A stretch of 57,883 nucleotides of DNA, from the NCBI GenBank assembly GCA_019421365.1, contig JAHZFJ010000027.1, forward strand, positions 1 through 57,883, written 5' to 3'. Origin of the DNA: Lachnospiraceae bacterium (GTDB lineage: Bacteria > Bacillota > Clostridia > Lachnospirales > Lachnospiraceae). Every line of letters begins with the position of its first letter. The first letter of the stretch is position 1. Position numbers and translations under genes: made by a program. Below the pieces are notes generated by a model. That model worked only from the letters and a program-made list of their open reading frames with translations. It was not told the DNA's origin and did no database searches. Positions 9,458 through 19,047 of this stretch are shown here, one piece after another.

Positions 9458-10690
9458 TTAAGCAATATGGAATAATTCTTCTATATCATCTGTCTTTAAT
9501 TTTGCACCAATTACACATAATCTGCCTGTATAGTCAGCTCCTCCATGACGTACTTCAAATTCACCTGGTACTAAGTCAAAATGTAACCATGTATTGTCAG
9601 TACTTGGAACGATACCTTTAGCACGTAAAACCATACCGTAGGCATCTGATTCAGAAAGCTTTTTAAGAATTTCTTTTAATTCTGCTTCATCATATTTACG
9701 TGGTGTTTCAACACCCCAACTTGTAAATACTTCATCTGCATGATGATGATCATGGTCATGATGATGGTGATCGTGTCCACAGCACTCATGATCGTGATCT
9801 TCATGATGATGTCCGTGTCCGCAACACTCATGATCGTGATCTTCTTCATGATGATGGTGATGTTCCTCACCGTGGTGGTGTCCATGCCCGCAACACTCAT
9901 GATCGTTGTCTTCTTCATGATGGTGTCCATGTCCACAACATTCATGATCGTTGTCTTCGCCATGATGATGTCCATGTCCACAACAATCGTGATCATGATC
10001 TTCTTCATGATGATGGTGATGTTCCTCACCGTGGTGGTGTCCACATGTAGGGCAAATTTCTTCACCTTCTAATAATTCTTTCGCAAGGTCAGTCTTTCTT
10101 TCCATTGCTTTTACAATTGTTTCTCCTGTGATTTCTTCCCATGGAGTAGTAATAATAGCTGCATTAGGATTATGTTCCTTCAATGCTTTCACACACGCAT
10201 CAAGTTTCTTTTCTGTTGTTGCTTGTGTACGGCTAAGAATAATTGTATTAGCATTTTCTACTTGATTATTATAGAATTCACCGAAGTTTTTCATGTACAT
10301 TCCACATTTATTCACATCAGCAACTGTTGTAAAGCTATTTAATATGATCGAATCATTTTGGTCTTTTACTTTTTGTACTGCATTAATTACGTCTGATAAT
10401 TTTCCTACTCCTGAAGGTTCGATAATAATTCTTTCTGGAGAGTATTTTGTAATTACTTCTTGAAGGGCTGTCCCAAAATCACCTACTAAAGAACAACAGA
10501 TACAACCTGAGTTCATCTCAGTAATTTCGATTCCAGCTTCTTTTAAGAAACCACCATCAATGCCGATCTCCCCAAATTCATTTTCAATTAAAACTAGCTT
10601 TTCACCTTTGAAAGCTTCTTCTATTAATTTCTTTATTAGAGTTGTTTTACCAGCTCCTAAAAATCCTGATATAATATCAATTTTAGTCAT
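9458..10690 (-). CDS. CobW-family GTP-binding metallochaperone with Cys/His-rich repeat insert
   Basis: A G3E GTPase of the COG0523/ZNG1 type: Walker A GFLGAGKTT at residues 9-17, the metal motif CICC near 62-65 in MNSGCICCSL, and a CobW C-terminal domain from about residue 325 (AYGMVLRAKGIVP). Between them a CPTCGHHH start leads into about 100 residues made almost only of His, Asp, Glu, Cys and Gly, built on five copies of a D-H-(E/D)-C-C-G-H unit. Such tails buffer Zn, Ni or Co for insertion into client enzymes. Parts of the repeat are nearly identical at DNA level, so its length may vary between strains. Confidence 0.9.
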   Translation of the reverse strand: MTKIDIISGFLGAGKTTLIKKLIEEAFKGEKLVLIENEFGEIGIDGGFLKEAGIEITEMNSGCICCSLVGDFGTALQEVITKYSPERIIIEPSGVGKLSDVINAVQKVKDQNDSIILNSFTTVADVNKCGMYMKNFGEFYNNQVENANTIILSRTQATTEKKLDACVKALKEHNPNAAIITTPWEEITGETIVKAMERKTDLAKELLEGEEICPTCGHHHGEEHHHHHEEDHDHDCCGHGHHHGEDNDHECCGHGHHHEEDNDHECCGHGHHHGEEHHHHHEEDHDHECCGHGHHHEDHDHECCGHDHHHHDHDHHHADEVFTSWGVETPRKYDEAELKEILKKLSESDAYGMVLRAKGIVPSTDNTWLHFDLVPGEFEVRHGGADYTGRLCVIGAKLKTDDIEELFHIA

Positions 10691-10717
10691 TTAACTAACC
10701 TGTCCTTTCCAAATCAT

Positions 10718-10772
10718 GGAGACTATGTGACTAGCACTAATCTCCGGTTGAAAAATACTCATTTCTCCAACC
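10718..10772 (-). promoter_or_regulatory. Two adjacent hairpins in the CobW gene leader
   Basis: GGAGA (10718-10722) pairs with TCTCC (10741-10745), and GGTTG (10746-10750) pairs with CAACC (10768-10772) with further inner pairing. Both lie 28-82 bases upstream of the CobW start, so they should be in its mRNA leader. I cannot match them to a known metal riboswitch. Confidence 0.35.
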
Positions 10773-10918
10773 TGACACCTTGTTACTAATTTTACTATAG
10801 CACTTCTTTTCAAATTATGCAAATCCTAACAAAGCTTGTTCATACTCCTTGACTTGTGTTTCATTAATATGATATCATCCATATTATTCTATCTAGTCAA
10901 CATACAAAAGGAGCTTAT

Positions 10919-11584
10919 ATGAACATAAATAATAAAAAACATGTACCATTCAAACCAAGCAATATATTAATTGGAATCCTATTCACTTTATTCTTCATAT
11001 CCATCTCGGTAATCATTATATTGAATACCAGATCATTGTACTATAATAATATTGACCGTTTTGAACTAGAGCATTATTCTGGATTAGACCGAGAAACAAT
11101 TATAGAGAATTATGATGCACTTATAGACTATTGCTCTCCATTTTATCAAGGTGAATTAAAGTTTCCATCTCTCGCTTCCTCAGAAAGCGGAACAAGCCAT
11201 TTTGCAGAGACCAAAGTAATCTTCGTATCGTTTTATTACATTGCTGCAATAACAGGTATTTTACTCCTATTTATTATTCTGTACAAAAAAAAGCGTCATG
11301 ATACCTCTTACTTACGTACCTCTGCAATTACCATCATTGTTTTACCCTGTATTGTTGGCATTGCAACAGCCCTAAACTTCGAAAAAACATTCTTACTTTT
11401 TCATAAACTAGTGTTTCGAAATGATGATTGGCTATTCGATCCTGCAACAGATCCTATAATCAACCTTCTACCAGAGGAATTCTTTATGTACTGTGCGATT
11501 GGGATTGTCATCCTCGTTCTAGTTGGAAGTTTGATTTTATTCCTTATTGATTATTTGCTTCGTAAGAGGAAAGTAACGGTTTAG
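10919..11584 (+). CDS. DUF1461 / TIGR01906-family integral membrane protein
   Basis: A 221-residue protein with four or five hydrophobic segments (about residues 17-37, 103-121, 133-152 and 190-213). The family signature lies before the last helix: LVFRNDDWLFDPATDPIINLLPEEF split over residues 165-189, including WLFDP and NLLPEEFF. The family occurs widely in Firmicutes without a settled function. ATG 10919 has AAAGGAG at good spacing. The gene stands alone on the plus strand between the CobW pair and the phosphate operon, and shares a bidirectional terminator with phoR. Confidence 0.85.
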   Translation: MNINNKKHVPFKPSNILIGILFTLFFISISVIIILNTRSLYYNNIDRFELEHYSGLDRETIIENYDALIDYCSPFYQGELKFPSLASSESGTSHFAETKVIFVSFYYIAAITGILLLFIILYKKKRHDTSYLRTSAITIIVLPCIVGIATALNFEKTFLLFHKLVFRNDDWLFDPATDPIINLLPEEFFMYCAIGIVILVLVGSLILFLIDYLLRKRKVTV

Positions 11585-11599
11585 ATGAGAATCTTTATC

Positions 11600-11660
11600 A
11601 AAAAAGTTCTTCAATTATTCACATACTATTAAGTATGTATCATAATTGAAGAACTTTTTT
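11600..11660. terminator. Strong bidirectional terminator
   Basis: Near-perfect hairpin: outer arms 11600-11618 and 11642-11660 (AAAGTTCTTCAATTAT and complement), inner arms ACATACT (11621-11627) and AGTATGT (11632-11638), with A and T runs at both ends. It serves the DUF1461 gene and the convergent phosphate operon. Confidence 0.9.
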
Positions 11661-11666
11661 CATCTA

Positions 11667-13394
11667 CTAATACGGTAATTGAATTGTAAACTTTGTACCT
11701 TGGTTTAATTTACTTTCTACTTTTATTTTTCCATTGTATCGTTCTACTATATGCTTAACAATAGATAATCCAAGTCCGGTTCCTCCCGACTTTCTTGCGC
11801 GTCCTTTATCAACTCGATAAAAACGTTCAAATATTCGATCGAGATGATCTTCTTCCATTCCGATTCCAGTATCTTCAACAATTATTAGCAATTTATTTTT
11901 CTGCTTTTCACACTTGATTGTGATTGTTCCAACCTCTGTGTATTTAACAGCATTATCAAGTAGATTTATTAACAGTTGTTTCATACGATTTGCATTAGCC
12001 GGATAATCATCTATATCAGATTTTGGCTCGTATACGAATACAACATTTTTATCAGCAATTTTAGGTTGTAATAGTTCTATTACATCGGTAATTACTGTAT
12101 TCATATTACAAGGAGCTACTACCGGGTCCTCTTTTGATTCAATCTCTGATAATAATAAAATATCATTAATTAAACTTGATAGACGCTCTGTTTCAATATC
12201 AATAATATCAAGAAAACGAACTGCTACTTGTTCTTGTTTAATCGCGCCTGCTTTTAATGTATCCACAAATCCGCGAATAGATGTTAACGGTGTCTTAAGT
12301 TCATGTGTAACGTTAGATACAAAATCACGACGCATGTTCTCTAGTTTACGAATCTGTGTAATATCTTCAAGTATTAACAAGATACCTAAATTCTTGTTAT
12401 TCTCTTTTAACAAAGGTGTAGCTATTACACGTACCATCTTTTCGTCTGCTAAAGCTATTGTTCCTTCACGCATAACAGTTTCCTTTGTATCACGAACTTC
12501 CGTAATTATTTGGAATAATACTGCATTACGCATGAATGTATAAAATGGTTGTCTTTCGATCTTATCTTTGTTACATTCCACCATTTGACTGAATACGTCG
12601 TTTGTGAACATAACCATATCATTATTATCAATAGCAATAACACCACTCGCCATACTCTTTAGCATGGCTTCGAATTCAATATTCCTTCTCTTAAGTGCAC
12701 GAACGCTTGTATTAAGATTATCACTCATACGATTGAAAGCTTCCGCTAAACGTCCTAACTGCTGTGTATCATTCGTATAGATCTTGGTCTCATAATCACC
12801 ACAAGAAATCCCTTCTGCTGCCTTAGTAATATCATCAATAGGTCTCGATAGATTCCTTGTGAATAATGCCGCCAATAATGTTGCCCCTAACATGCAGAAA
12901 ATAACCGTTATCATAATAGTACTAATTAAATTTCTATTAAGCGATGTAAATTCTGATGCGGGTAAAGAAATACGTAGTACACCTTCAAAATTGCCATTAG
13001 CTATTGGCACCGCACTATATGCATATTTCTTATCCATAGTGTTGGAATAACGTACTAAGGAAACATGTTCTCCTTCAAGAGCACGCATAACTTCTTCTCT
13101 CGTCGAATGGTTTTCTAGAGGTTCTGTCGTTTCCGAATCTGCAAGGACATCACCATTCCTATCAATAATTGTTATTCGTAATCCATACTTTTGGCTATAT
13201 TTATTAACAAATGATTCAAAAGTCGCATCTGTAGTCTCGGAGAATGTATCCGCCAACATCTCTGCTTGCATCAAGTGATACTCTCTTGTCTGATCGTCAA
13301 AATAACGATATCCCTTAGACCACGATGCAAACATGGATATACCTACTGCCGCAAGAATAATAATCAAATAAGAAAACATCAGTTTCTTCTGCAT
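11667..13394 (-). CDS. phoR: PhoR-type sensor histidine kinase
   Basis: A 575-residue membrane kinase, last gene of the phosphate operon. It has a helix at residues 5-24, an extracytoplasmic domain to about 154, a second helix at 155-178, HAMP (LSRPIDDITKAAEGIS), a PAS domain near 240-340, HisKA with VTHELKTPLTS, and an ATPase domain with LLDNAVKYT, DTGIGM and GTGLGLSIVKH. It ends 15 bases after phoB begins its own reading downstream and has AAGGGGTG as ribosome site. By position it senses phosphate status through PstSCAB/PhoU. WalK-like kinases share this architecture, so the name rests on gene context. Confidence 0.9.
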   Translation of the reverse strand: MQKKLMFSYLIIILAAVGISMFASWSKGYRYFDDQTREYHLMQAEMLADTFSETTDATFESFVNKYSQKYGLRITIIDRNGDVLADSETTEPLENHSTREEVMRALEGEHVSLVRYSNTMDKKYAYSAVPIANGNFEGVLRISLPASEFTSLNRNLISTIMITVIFCMLGATLLAALFTRNLSRPIDDITKAAEGISCGDYETKIYTNDTQQLGRLAEAFNRMSDNLNTSVRALKRRNIEFEAMLKSMASGVIAIDNNDMVMFTNDVFSQMVECNKDKIERQPFYTFMRNAVLFQIITEVRDTKETVMREGTIALADEKMVRVIATPLLKENNKNLGILLILEDITQIRKLENMRRDFVSNVTHELKTPLTSIRGFVDTLKAGAIKQEQVAVRFLDIIDIETERLSSLINDILLLSEIESKEDPVVAPCNMNTVITDVIELLQPKIADKNVVFVYEPKSDIDDYPANANRMKQLLINLLDNAVKYTEVGTITIKCEKQKNKLLIIVEDTGIGMEEDHLDRIFERFYRVDKGRARKSGGTGLGLSIVKHIVERYNGKIKVESKLNQGTKFTIQLPY

Positions 13395-13408
13395 AATTAC
13401 ACCCCTTA

Positions 13409-14119
13409 TCAGCCAAATTTGTATCCAATTCCCCTAACTGTCTTTATATAAACAGGCGCTGTATCATCTTTCTCAATCTTCTTTCGAATATTACGAACAT
13501 GAACATCTACTGTTCTGGTCTCTCCAAGATAATCATATCCCCATATCTTCTCAAGTAGATTCTCTCTAGTGAATACAATTCCTTTGTTTTTTGCAAGTAG
13601 ATATAATAATTCATATTCCTTTAGAGCTAAGTCTACACCCTTACCGTCAACCTCAACTGTTCTTCTAGTTTTATTAATAACTAAAGTATCGATCTTAATA
13701 ATCTCTTCCTGTTCATTCGAAGCGACCGGTTGAACTCCACCACTTCTTCTCATAACAGCTTTCATTCTCGCCATTAATTCATGTACACCAAATGGTTTGG
13801 ATAGGTAATCATCAGCACCAACTTCTAATCCTACAACTTTACTAATTTCATCACTCTTGGCTGTAAGCATGATAATTGGTACGTTCATATATCTCTCATT
13901 CATACGAATCCGTTTCAAGACTTCGATTCCATCAATACCTGGTAACATCCAATCAAGTAGTATTACTGCGAATTCATACGATTGATTATCTATATAGTCC
14001 ATCGCTTCCTCACCAGTTTCTGCTTTCACTACCTCATATCCGGCACTTTCTAAATTGTATTGGAGTAGTTCTAATATATGTGGTTCATCATCAACTGCTA
14101 GAATTGTCTTCGTACTCAT
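13409..14119 (-). CDS. phoB: PhoB/PhoP-type response regulator
   Basis: A 236-residue OmpR-family regulator: acidic pocket AVDDEP near residues 8-13, phosphoacceptor in ILLDWMLPGIDG near 55, Lys in YLSKPFG near 106, and a winged-helix domain from about 135 with LALKEYELLYLL and the ending VRGIGYKFG. It lies between phoU and phoR and should bind the Pho boxes I see upstream of pstS. Ribosome site GAAAGGAAG. Confidence 0.92.
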   Translation of the reverse strand: MSTKTILAVDDEPHILELLQYNLESAGYEVVKAETGEEAMDYIDNQSYEFAVILLDWMLPGIDGIEVLKRIRMNERYMNVPIIMLTAKSDEISKVVGLEVGADDYLSKPFGVHELMARMKAVMRRSGGVQPVASNEQEEIIKIDTLVINKTRRTVEVDGKGVDLALKEYELLYLLAKNKGIVFTRENLLEKIWGYDYLGETRTVDVHVRNIRKKIEKDDTAPVYIKTVRGIGYKFG

Positions 14120-14177
14120 AAGTTTACTTCCTTTCTCTCACCCTACTATTGGTATAACAGATTTGTTAGAGAAATTA

Positions 14178-14831
14178 TTAGTTCCCCTCAATCATGGTTC
14201 CAGTAATAATGTATTCAATCCATTCTGCTATATTAGTTGCGTGATCTGCCATTCTCTCTAAGTATTTAATAATCATTAGATAACTGACGCAAGCAGGAAT
14301 TGCTTCTTTATTTCCTTGCATAATTTCTGTTAATTCATTACTGATACTAGCAAAGTAATTATCTACAATATCATCTTTTGCAATTACTTGATTTGCTTTC
14401 GCTCCATCAACTTCTACAAAACTATCAATCGTCTCAATCACCATGCCCTTCATAACATTAACCATTTCTTTAAGGTTCTTAGGCGCGATTACATTGTTTT
14501 GATTAGTTAACACAATGATATATTCTGATATATCTGCACAATGATCTGCTATTCTCTCTACATCTGTAACAATCTTCATAATAGAAGTTATTTTACGCAA
14601 ATCTGTTGCCAACGGTTGCTGTTTTGCAATCATTGCAATACAATCTCTTTCTATTTGATGCTCCAGATCATCAATTGCATCATCGTTTTTAATAATTTCA
14701 GCAGCAAGAGTAGCATCTAGTTTTTCTAGTGCTACAATTACATCATTAATGGATTTCTCTAATAAGCTACCCATACGAATTACGTTCTGATTTAATTCAC
14801 GTAATTCTTGCATAAATAAATGTCTAGTCAT
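14178..14831 (-). CDS. phoU: Phosphate signalling complex protein PhoU
   Basis: A 217-residue all-helical protein with the two PhoU repeats; each has the motif family seen here as ADHCADISEYI (about 106-116) and MADHATNIAEWIEYI (about 192-206), whose acidic/His residues bind metal clusters in known PhoU structures. It links the Pst transporter to PhoR and represses the regulon when phosphate is plentiful. It follows pstB by 39 bases in the usual pst order. Confidence 0.95.
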   Translation of the reverse strand: MTRHLFMQELRELNQNVIRMGSLLEKSINDVIVALEKLDATLAAEIIKNDDAIDDLEHQIERDCIAMIAKQQPLATDLRKITSIMKIVTDVERIADHCADISEYIIVLTNQNNVIAPKNLKEMVNVMKGMVIETIDSFVEVDGAKANQVIAKDDIVDNYFASISNELTEIMQGNKEAIPACVSYLMIIKYLERMADHATNIAEWIEYIITGTMIEGN

Positions 14832-14870
14832 ACCTATCTCCTTTAATCATAAAATAATTTTAAATAAAAA

Positions 14871-15629
14871 TCAACCAAATCTACCTGTAATGTAATCTTC
14901 TGTCTTTTGCTCTTTTGGATTATTAAAGATTTGACTTGTTTCACCATATTCTACCACTTCTCCATGTAAGAAGAAAGCAGTTTTATCAGAAATTCTACTC
15001 GCTTGTTGCATGTTATGCGTAACTATGATGATTGTATACTTATCTTTTAATTCTTCTGCTAAATCTTCGATTTTAAGTGTTGAAATCGGATCAAGTGCAG
15101 ATGTTGGTTCATCCATTAAGATAACTTCTGGACCTACTGCTAAGGTTCTAGCTATACAGATTCTTTGTTGTTGCCCACCAGATACTGCTTGTGCATTCTT
15201 CTTTAATTTGTCTTTAACCTCATCCCAAATTGCCGCCTGTCTAAGACTTTTCTCAACAATTTCATCTAATTGGCTTTTCTTCTTAATACCATGAATTCTA
15301 GGGCCGTAAGCGACATTGTCATAGATACTCATAGGGAATGGATTTGGTTGTTGAAATACCATACCTACTCTAGAACGTAGATTAATTACATCAATTTCTT
15401 TGTAAATATTGATCCCATCCATATGAATAGTTCCATCTATACGTACTCCTTCTACTAAATCGTTCATACGGTTGATTGTTTTAAGAAATGTTGATTTACC
15501 ACAGCCAGATGGTCCAATGAATGCCGTAATCTGATTCTTCATAATATCCATATTTATCTTCTTTAAAGCTTGGAAATCACCATAGTATAAATCCAAATCA
15601 CGAACTTGAAATTTCACATTGTTCTCCAT
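14871..15629 (-). CDS. pstB: Phosphate ABC transporter ATP-binding protein
   Basis: A 252-residue ATPase with Walker A GPSGCGKST near residues 38-46, a Q-loop in MVFQQPNPFPMS, signature VSGGQQQRICIAR and Walker B VILMDEPTSALDP. The QQPNPFP stretch is characteristic of PstB. It powers phosphate import through PstC/PstA. Ribosome site AAAAGGAG before ATG 15629. Confidence 0.97.
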   Translation of the reverse strand: MENNVKFQVRDLDLYYGDFQALKKINMDIMKNQITAFIGPSGCGKSTFLKTINRMNDLVEGVRIDGTIHMDGINIYKEIDVINLRSRVGMVFQQPNPFPMSIYDNVAYGPRIHGIKKKSQLDEIVEKSLRQAAIWDEVKDKLKKNAQAVSGGQQQRICIARTLAVGPEVILMDEPTSALDPISTLKIEDLAEELKDKYTIIIVTHNMQQASRISDKTAFFLHGEVVEYGETSQIFNNPKEQKTEDYITGRFG

Positions 15630-15669
15630 TTATAAGCTCCTTTTCTATATTACGTAAAATTTTATATTC

Positions 15670-16827
15670 TTAGTTTTTAACAGTAAATCGTCTTGTAATC
15701 CATTTTGATAATAAATTTAACACCCAAATTAATACAATTATAACAACTGCAATCGAACAAGCTGATGCTACATCACCTTCTTCTTTTAATAATTGATATA
15801 ATTTTGTAGTTAATGTTGCAGCACTAGCTGAATTACCTGTTAATGCACTTGGTATTTGTGCAATCGTACCTGCTGTCCATATTAAAGCTGCTGATTCCCC
15901 AACAATACGACCTATACTTAAGATAATTGCTACAAGTATACCTGGTAGAGCATTCGGTAATATGACTTTGAAGTTAGTCTGTAACTTGGTAGCACCTAGG
16001 CCAAGTGACGACTCTCTATATCCTTTTGGTATTGCTTTAAGTGCTTCTGACGTTGTTGAAATAAGTGTTGGTAATAATAAGATACTTAATGTAAGTGCAC
16101 CTGCTAATATAGAGTACTGCATCTTTAACATCTGTACGAAAACCAACATACCAAATAAACCATATATAATAGATGGAATACCTGCTAACATCTGTATTGC
16201 AAATTGGATTACCGTTAGGATTTTACCCTTCTTCGCATATTCAGTAAGATAAAGGGCTGATAAGATACCTATTGGAGCCGCAATTGCTAATGATAATAAT
16301 ATGATGTAAAGAGTTGATACGACCATCGGTTTAATACCACCACCTGGCCTTGTTACTTTAAGCTTTAATGTTTCACCATTCATAGCAGCATCATTAAATT
16401 CTTTGTTTAACTCTTCTAATGAAATATCGCTGGAATTTGTAGCTACTACTTTAGTAATAACGTCGTCAACCTTAACTACATATTCAGCACCTTTAAGGTT
16501 CTTAGCTTCTTTTAAAGATGAATCTTTTTCTAATTTTGTTATTGCATAATTACCATCTTCATCTTGTTCTATATACGCACTTAACGATGCAATATAAGAA
16601 TCTGAAAGATCTGTGTCCTCGGTATTCTTTAACTCTACGTTAATAAAAGTAGTTTTGTTCTGCCAATCTCTAGTTAAGAAATCAATGTTAATGCCCGGTA
16701 ATCCTTTTACAAATACAAAGCCGATGATAACTACCAAAGTCATTACACTTAACGCAGACGCTAGATATAATAAAATCTTACATATTGTATCTTTAATTAT
16801 TCTTGATTGATTGTTCTTTATATTCAT
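15670..16827 (-). CDS. pstA: Phosphate ABC transporter permease PstA with enlarged extracytoplasmic loop
   Basis: The inner-membrane permease has its EAA-type loop in ALKAIPKGYRESSLGLGAT and six helices, but is about 385 residues against a usual 280-300. The surplus is one insert of about 100 residues between helix 1 and helix 2 (about residues 40-155). Its end, EYVVKVDDVITKVV then GETLKLKVTRPGG, looks like a PDZ-type fold. I prefer ATG 16827 (MNIKNNQS) with GGGTGT upstream over ATG 16839. Confidence 0.9.
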   Translation of the reverse strand: MNIKNNQSRIIKDTICKILLYLASALSVMTLVVIIGFVFVKGLPGINIDFLTRDWQNKTTFINVELKNTEDTDLSDSYIASLSAYIEQDEDGNYAITKLEKDSSLKEAKNLKGAEYVVKVDDVITKVVATNSSDISLEELNKEFNDAAMNGETLKLKVTRPGGGIKPMVVSTLYIILLSLAIAAPIGILSALYLTEYAKKGKILTVIQFAIQMLAGIPSIIYGLFGMLVFVQMLKMQYSILAGALTLSILLLPTLISTTSEALKAIPKGYRESSLGLGATKLQTNFKVILPNALPGILVAIILSIGRIVGESAALIWTAGTIAQIPSALTGNSASAATLTTKLYQLLKEEGDVASACSIAVVIIVLIWVLNLLSKWITRRFTVKN

Positions 16828-16896
16828 TTTTACACCCATGCATATTGCAAGTTATCTTGTAATGCATGACTCCTTTCTCTTCAATCTTGAACTGTT

Positions 16897-17775
16897 TCAA
16901 TTCTTTTCACCTGCTTTGCGTGTAATGCGCATTACTGTTATATTAACAAACATAATAAATACGAATAAAACAACACCTGTTGCAAAGAGCATTTCTTGGT
17001 GTCTACCAGAAGCATAGCCCATCTCCATAGATATGTTAACAGTTAATGGACGTACTTTATCCCAGATGCTCTTTGGTATACCACCAATCGCATTACCAGC
17101 GATCATCATAACCGCCATCGTTTCACCAATTGCTCTACCGATACCAAGTACTGTAGCGGATAAGATACCCGATTTTGCTGCAGGCACTACAGTAGAAAAT
17201 ATTGTTTGCATCTTAGACGCACCTAATCCTAGTGAAGCTTCTCTATATGAATTAGGTACAGCACGAAGTGCACTTTCTGATAAAGTAATAATAGTAGGTA
17301 AGATCATAATTGTTAAAACACAAATAACAGCTAATAATGATTGCCCCTGTGGCTGTGGTGATATCTTCTGAATAATTGGTAATATAATACCCATACCAAA
17401 TGCGCCATAAATAACAGACGGAATACCCGCAAGTAATTCAATTGCAGGTTTGATAATATTCACTATGCTTTTCGGTGCTACTTCAGCAATAAATACTGCT
17501 GTTAATAATCCTATTGGTACCCCAACTAAAATCGCACCAGCTGTAGCAAATACAGATCCTGCTATCATATAGAATACACCGTATTGGTTATTCTCTGGGT
17601 CCCAATGAACACCAGTTATGAAGTCTTTAAAACTGTACGCATTTTCTCCAAAGAACGGTTTAAGTCCTTTGGAGAATACAAATGCTATGATTGCTACAAC
17701 GCTGATTACGCTTATAAGGGCACATACTAAAAATAAAGTTTCAATGATTTTTTCGCGTATCTTTGTCGTCTTCAT
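16897..17775 (-). CDS. pstC: Phosphate ABC transporter permease PstC
   Basis: A 292-residue permease with six hydrophobic segments, starting with one at about residues 12-36, and the EAA loop SALRAVPNSYREASLGLGAS. It has the normal length, unlike PstA. The ATG follows the pstS stop by a single base, so translation is coupled; GGAGG lies inside the pstS 3' end, rather far upstream. Partner of PstA in the membrane channel. Confidence 0.95.
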   Translation of the reverse strand: MKTTKIREKIIETLFLVCALISVISVVAIIAFVFSKGLKPFFGENAYSFKDFITGVHWDPENNQYGVFYMIAGSVFATAGAILVGVPIGLLTAVFIAEVAPKSIVNIIKPAIELLAGIPSVIYGAFGMGIILPIIQKISPQPQGQSLLAVICVLTIMILPTIITLSESALRAVPNSYREASLGLGASKMQTIFSTVVPAAKSGILSATVLGIGRAIGETMAVMMIAGNAIGGIPKSIWDKVRPLTVNISMEMGYASGRHQEMLFATGVVLFVFIMFVNITVMRITRKAGEKN

Positions 17776-17776
17776 A

Positions 17777-18700
17777 TTAATCTATCTTAATGCCTCCGTG
17801 TGCTTCTACATAAGATTGGCCATCTTCGCTAAGTGCAAATTCAACGAATGCTTGTGTCTGTGGTGTATAGTTGTTTTCATCATATACGAATAAGAAAGGT
17901 CTTGATAATGGATATGAACCAGCTTTTGCGTTTTCAGCAGTTGCTTCAACACTTTCTACTGTAAGAGCCTTAACTGTATCATCAATGAATGAGAATGATA
18001 CATAACCAATTGCATTTTCATTACCAGCTACTGATGTTTGAACGTTACCGTTACCTTCAACTACCATTGCGTCTTCAGTTAAACCACCTGCATCTTCTAA
18101 TTTAATTAATTCTTCAAATGCACTTCTTGTACCTGAAGCACCTTCTCTTGAAACAATTACGATAGGAGCATCATTTCCGCCAAGTTGATTCCAGTTAGTG
18201 ATTTCGCCGCTATAGATTTTTGCAAGGTTTTCTACTGTAATATCTGCAACTGGGTTTGCTGGGTTTGTTATAACAGCTATTCCATCATGTGCGAAAACTA
18301 CTTCTTTTAAATTATCTACTTTTTCTTCTTCTTTCACTTCTCTTGATGATGCACCAAGATCGTTGCTTCCTGCTAATGTATCTGCAATACCTGCTGAAGA
18401 ACCAGTTCCCGTGTAATTAATTGTTACATCTGGGTTGATTGCTTGGAATTCATCAATCATATCGTTTAAGATTTTATCAACTGATGTTGAACCAGTAATA
18501 ACAACTGTTCCACTTAAGTTAGATGAATCTGTCTCTGGTTGCTCTGCCTGATCGGCTGTATCTGTTGTTGTAGTATCAGTTGTTTCCGTTGTATTACCTT
18601 GTGTTGGTGTATTGTTCTTTTCATTGTTTTTTGAACAACCAGCGAATGATAAAGCCATTGCTCCTACCATACATAATGCTACTACTCTTCTTAATCTCAT
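17777..18700 (-). CDS. pstS: Phosphate-binding lipoprotein PstS
   Basis: A 307-residue substrate-binding protein. The lipoprotein signal ends in LSFAGC with the lipid-carrying Cys at residue 22, followed by a Thr/Asn-rich linker. The mature part has the phosphate-binding loops TGSTSVDKI, GTGSSAGI and REGASGTRSAFEEL. It captures phosphate outside the membrane and delivers it to PstCA. First gene of the operon; GGAGG 9 bases before the ATG. Confidence 0.95.
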   Translation of the reverse strand: MRLRRVVALCMVGAMALSFAGCSKNNEKNNTPTQGNTTETTDTTTTDTADQAEQPETDSSNLSGTVVITGSTSVDKILNDMIDEFQAINPDVTINYTGTGSSAGIADTLAGSNDLGASSREVKEEEKVDNLKEVVFAHDGIAVITNPANPVADITVENLAKIYSGEITNWNQLGGNDAPIVIVSREGASGTRSAFEELIKLEDAGGLTEDAMVVEGNGNVQTSVAGNENAIGYVSFSFIDDTVKALTVESVEATAENAKAGSYPLSRPFLFVYDENNYTPQTQAFVEFALSEDGQSYVEAHGGIKID

Positions 18701-19047
18701 CTTTTATTATCCTCCATTTTTATAAATGTCGTTTTCTGATGTAAGGTTAACACGTAGCCCCTTTTGCTACGTAAGGTAACTCTCTGGAATACTTCTTGTA
18801 TTCTCTCTTTTCTTCATTACCTCTTCCTTACAGTACTTAATTTACACCCGCAATGTTACCTTCATATTTTTCGAATGTTAAGTTTATGTAAAGTCCTCTG
18901 TTTTTTTATCACAAAACGAATATACTTACATAAAATTGGGGATACTCTTACTATTTCTTTAAAATTTATCTCTACTTTGTTTACATATGGTGCATTTCAA
19001 TGTTAAAATATAACCACTAAAAATACGCCAAATAACGGAGGTGCTTT
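18701..19047. promoter_or_regulatory. pst operon promoter region with Pho boxes and a leader hairpin
   Basis: On the minus strand TTTACA (18892-18887), five bases, then TTAACA (18881-18876) form the tandem hexamer spacing known for Firmicutes PhoP-type Pho boxes; a third related hexamer, GTAACA, follows at 18860-18855. Nearer pstS is a hairpin with arms ACGTAGC/GCTACGT (about 18751-18771). The rest also carries the plus-strand promoter of the deaminase gene. Confidence 0.7.

Noticed and set aside
9676..10072. Overlapping ORFs and a repeat pattern that could suggest a CRISPR-like array
   Set aside because: The repetition comes from the His/Cys codons of the CobW gene; there are no spacers and no cas genes.
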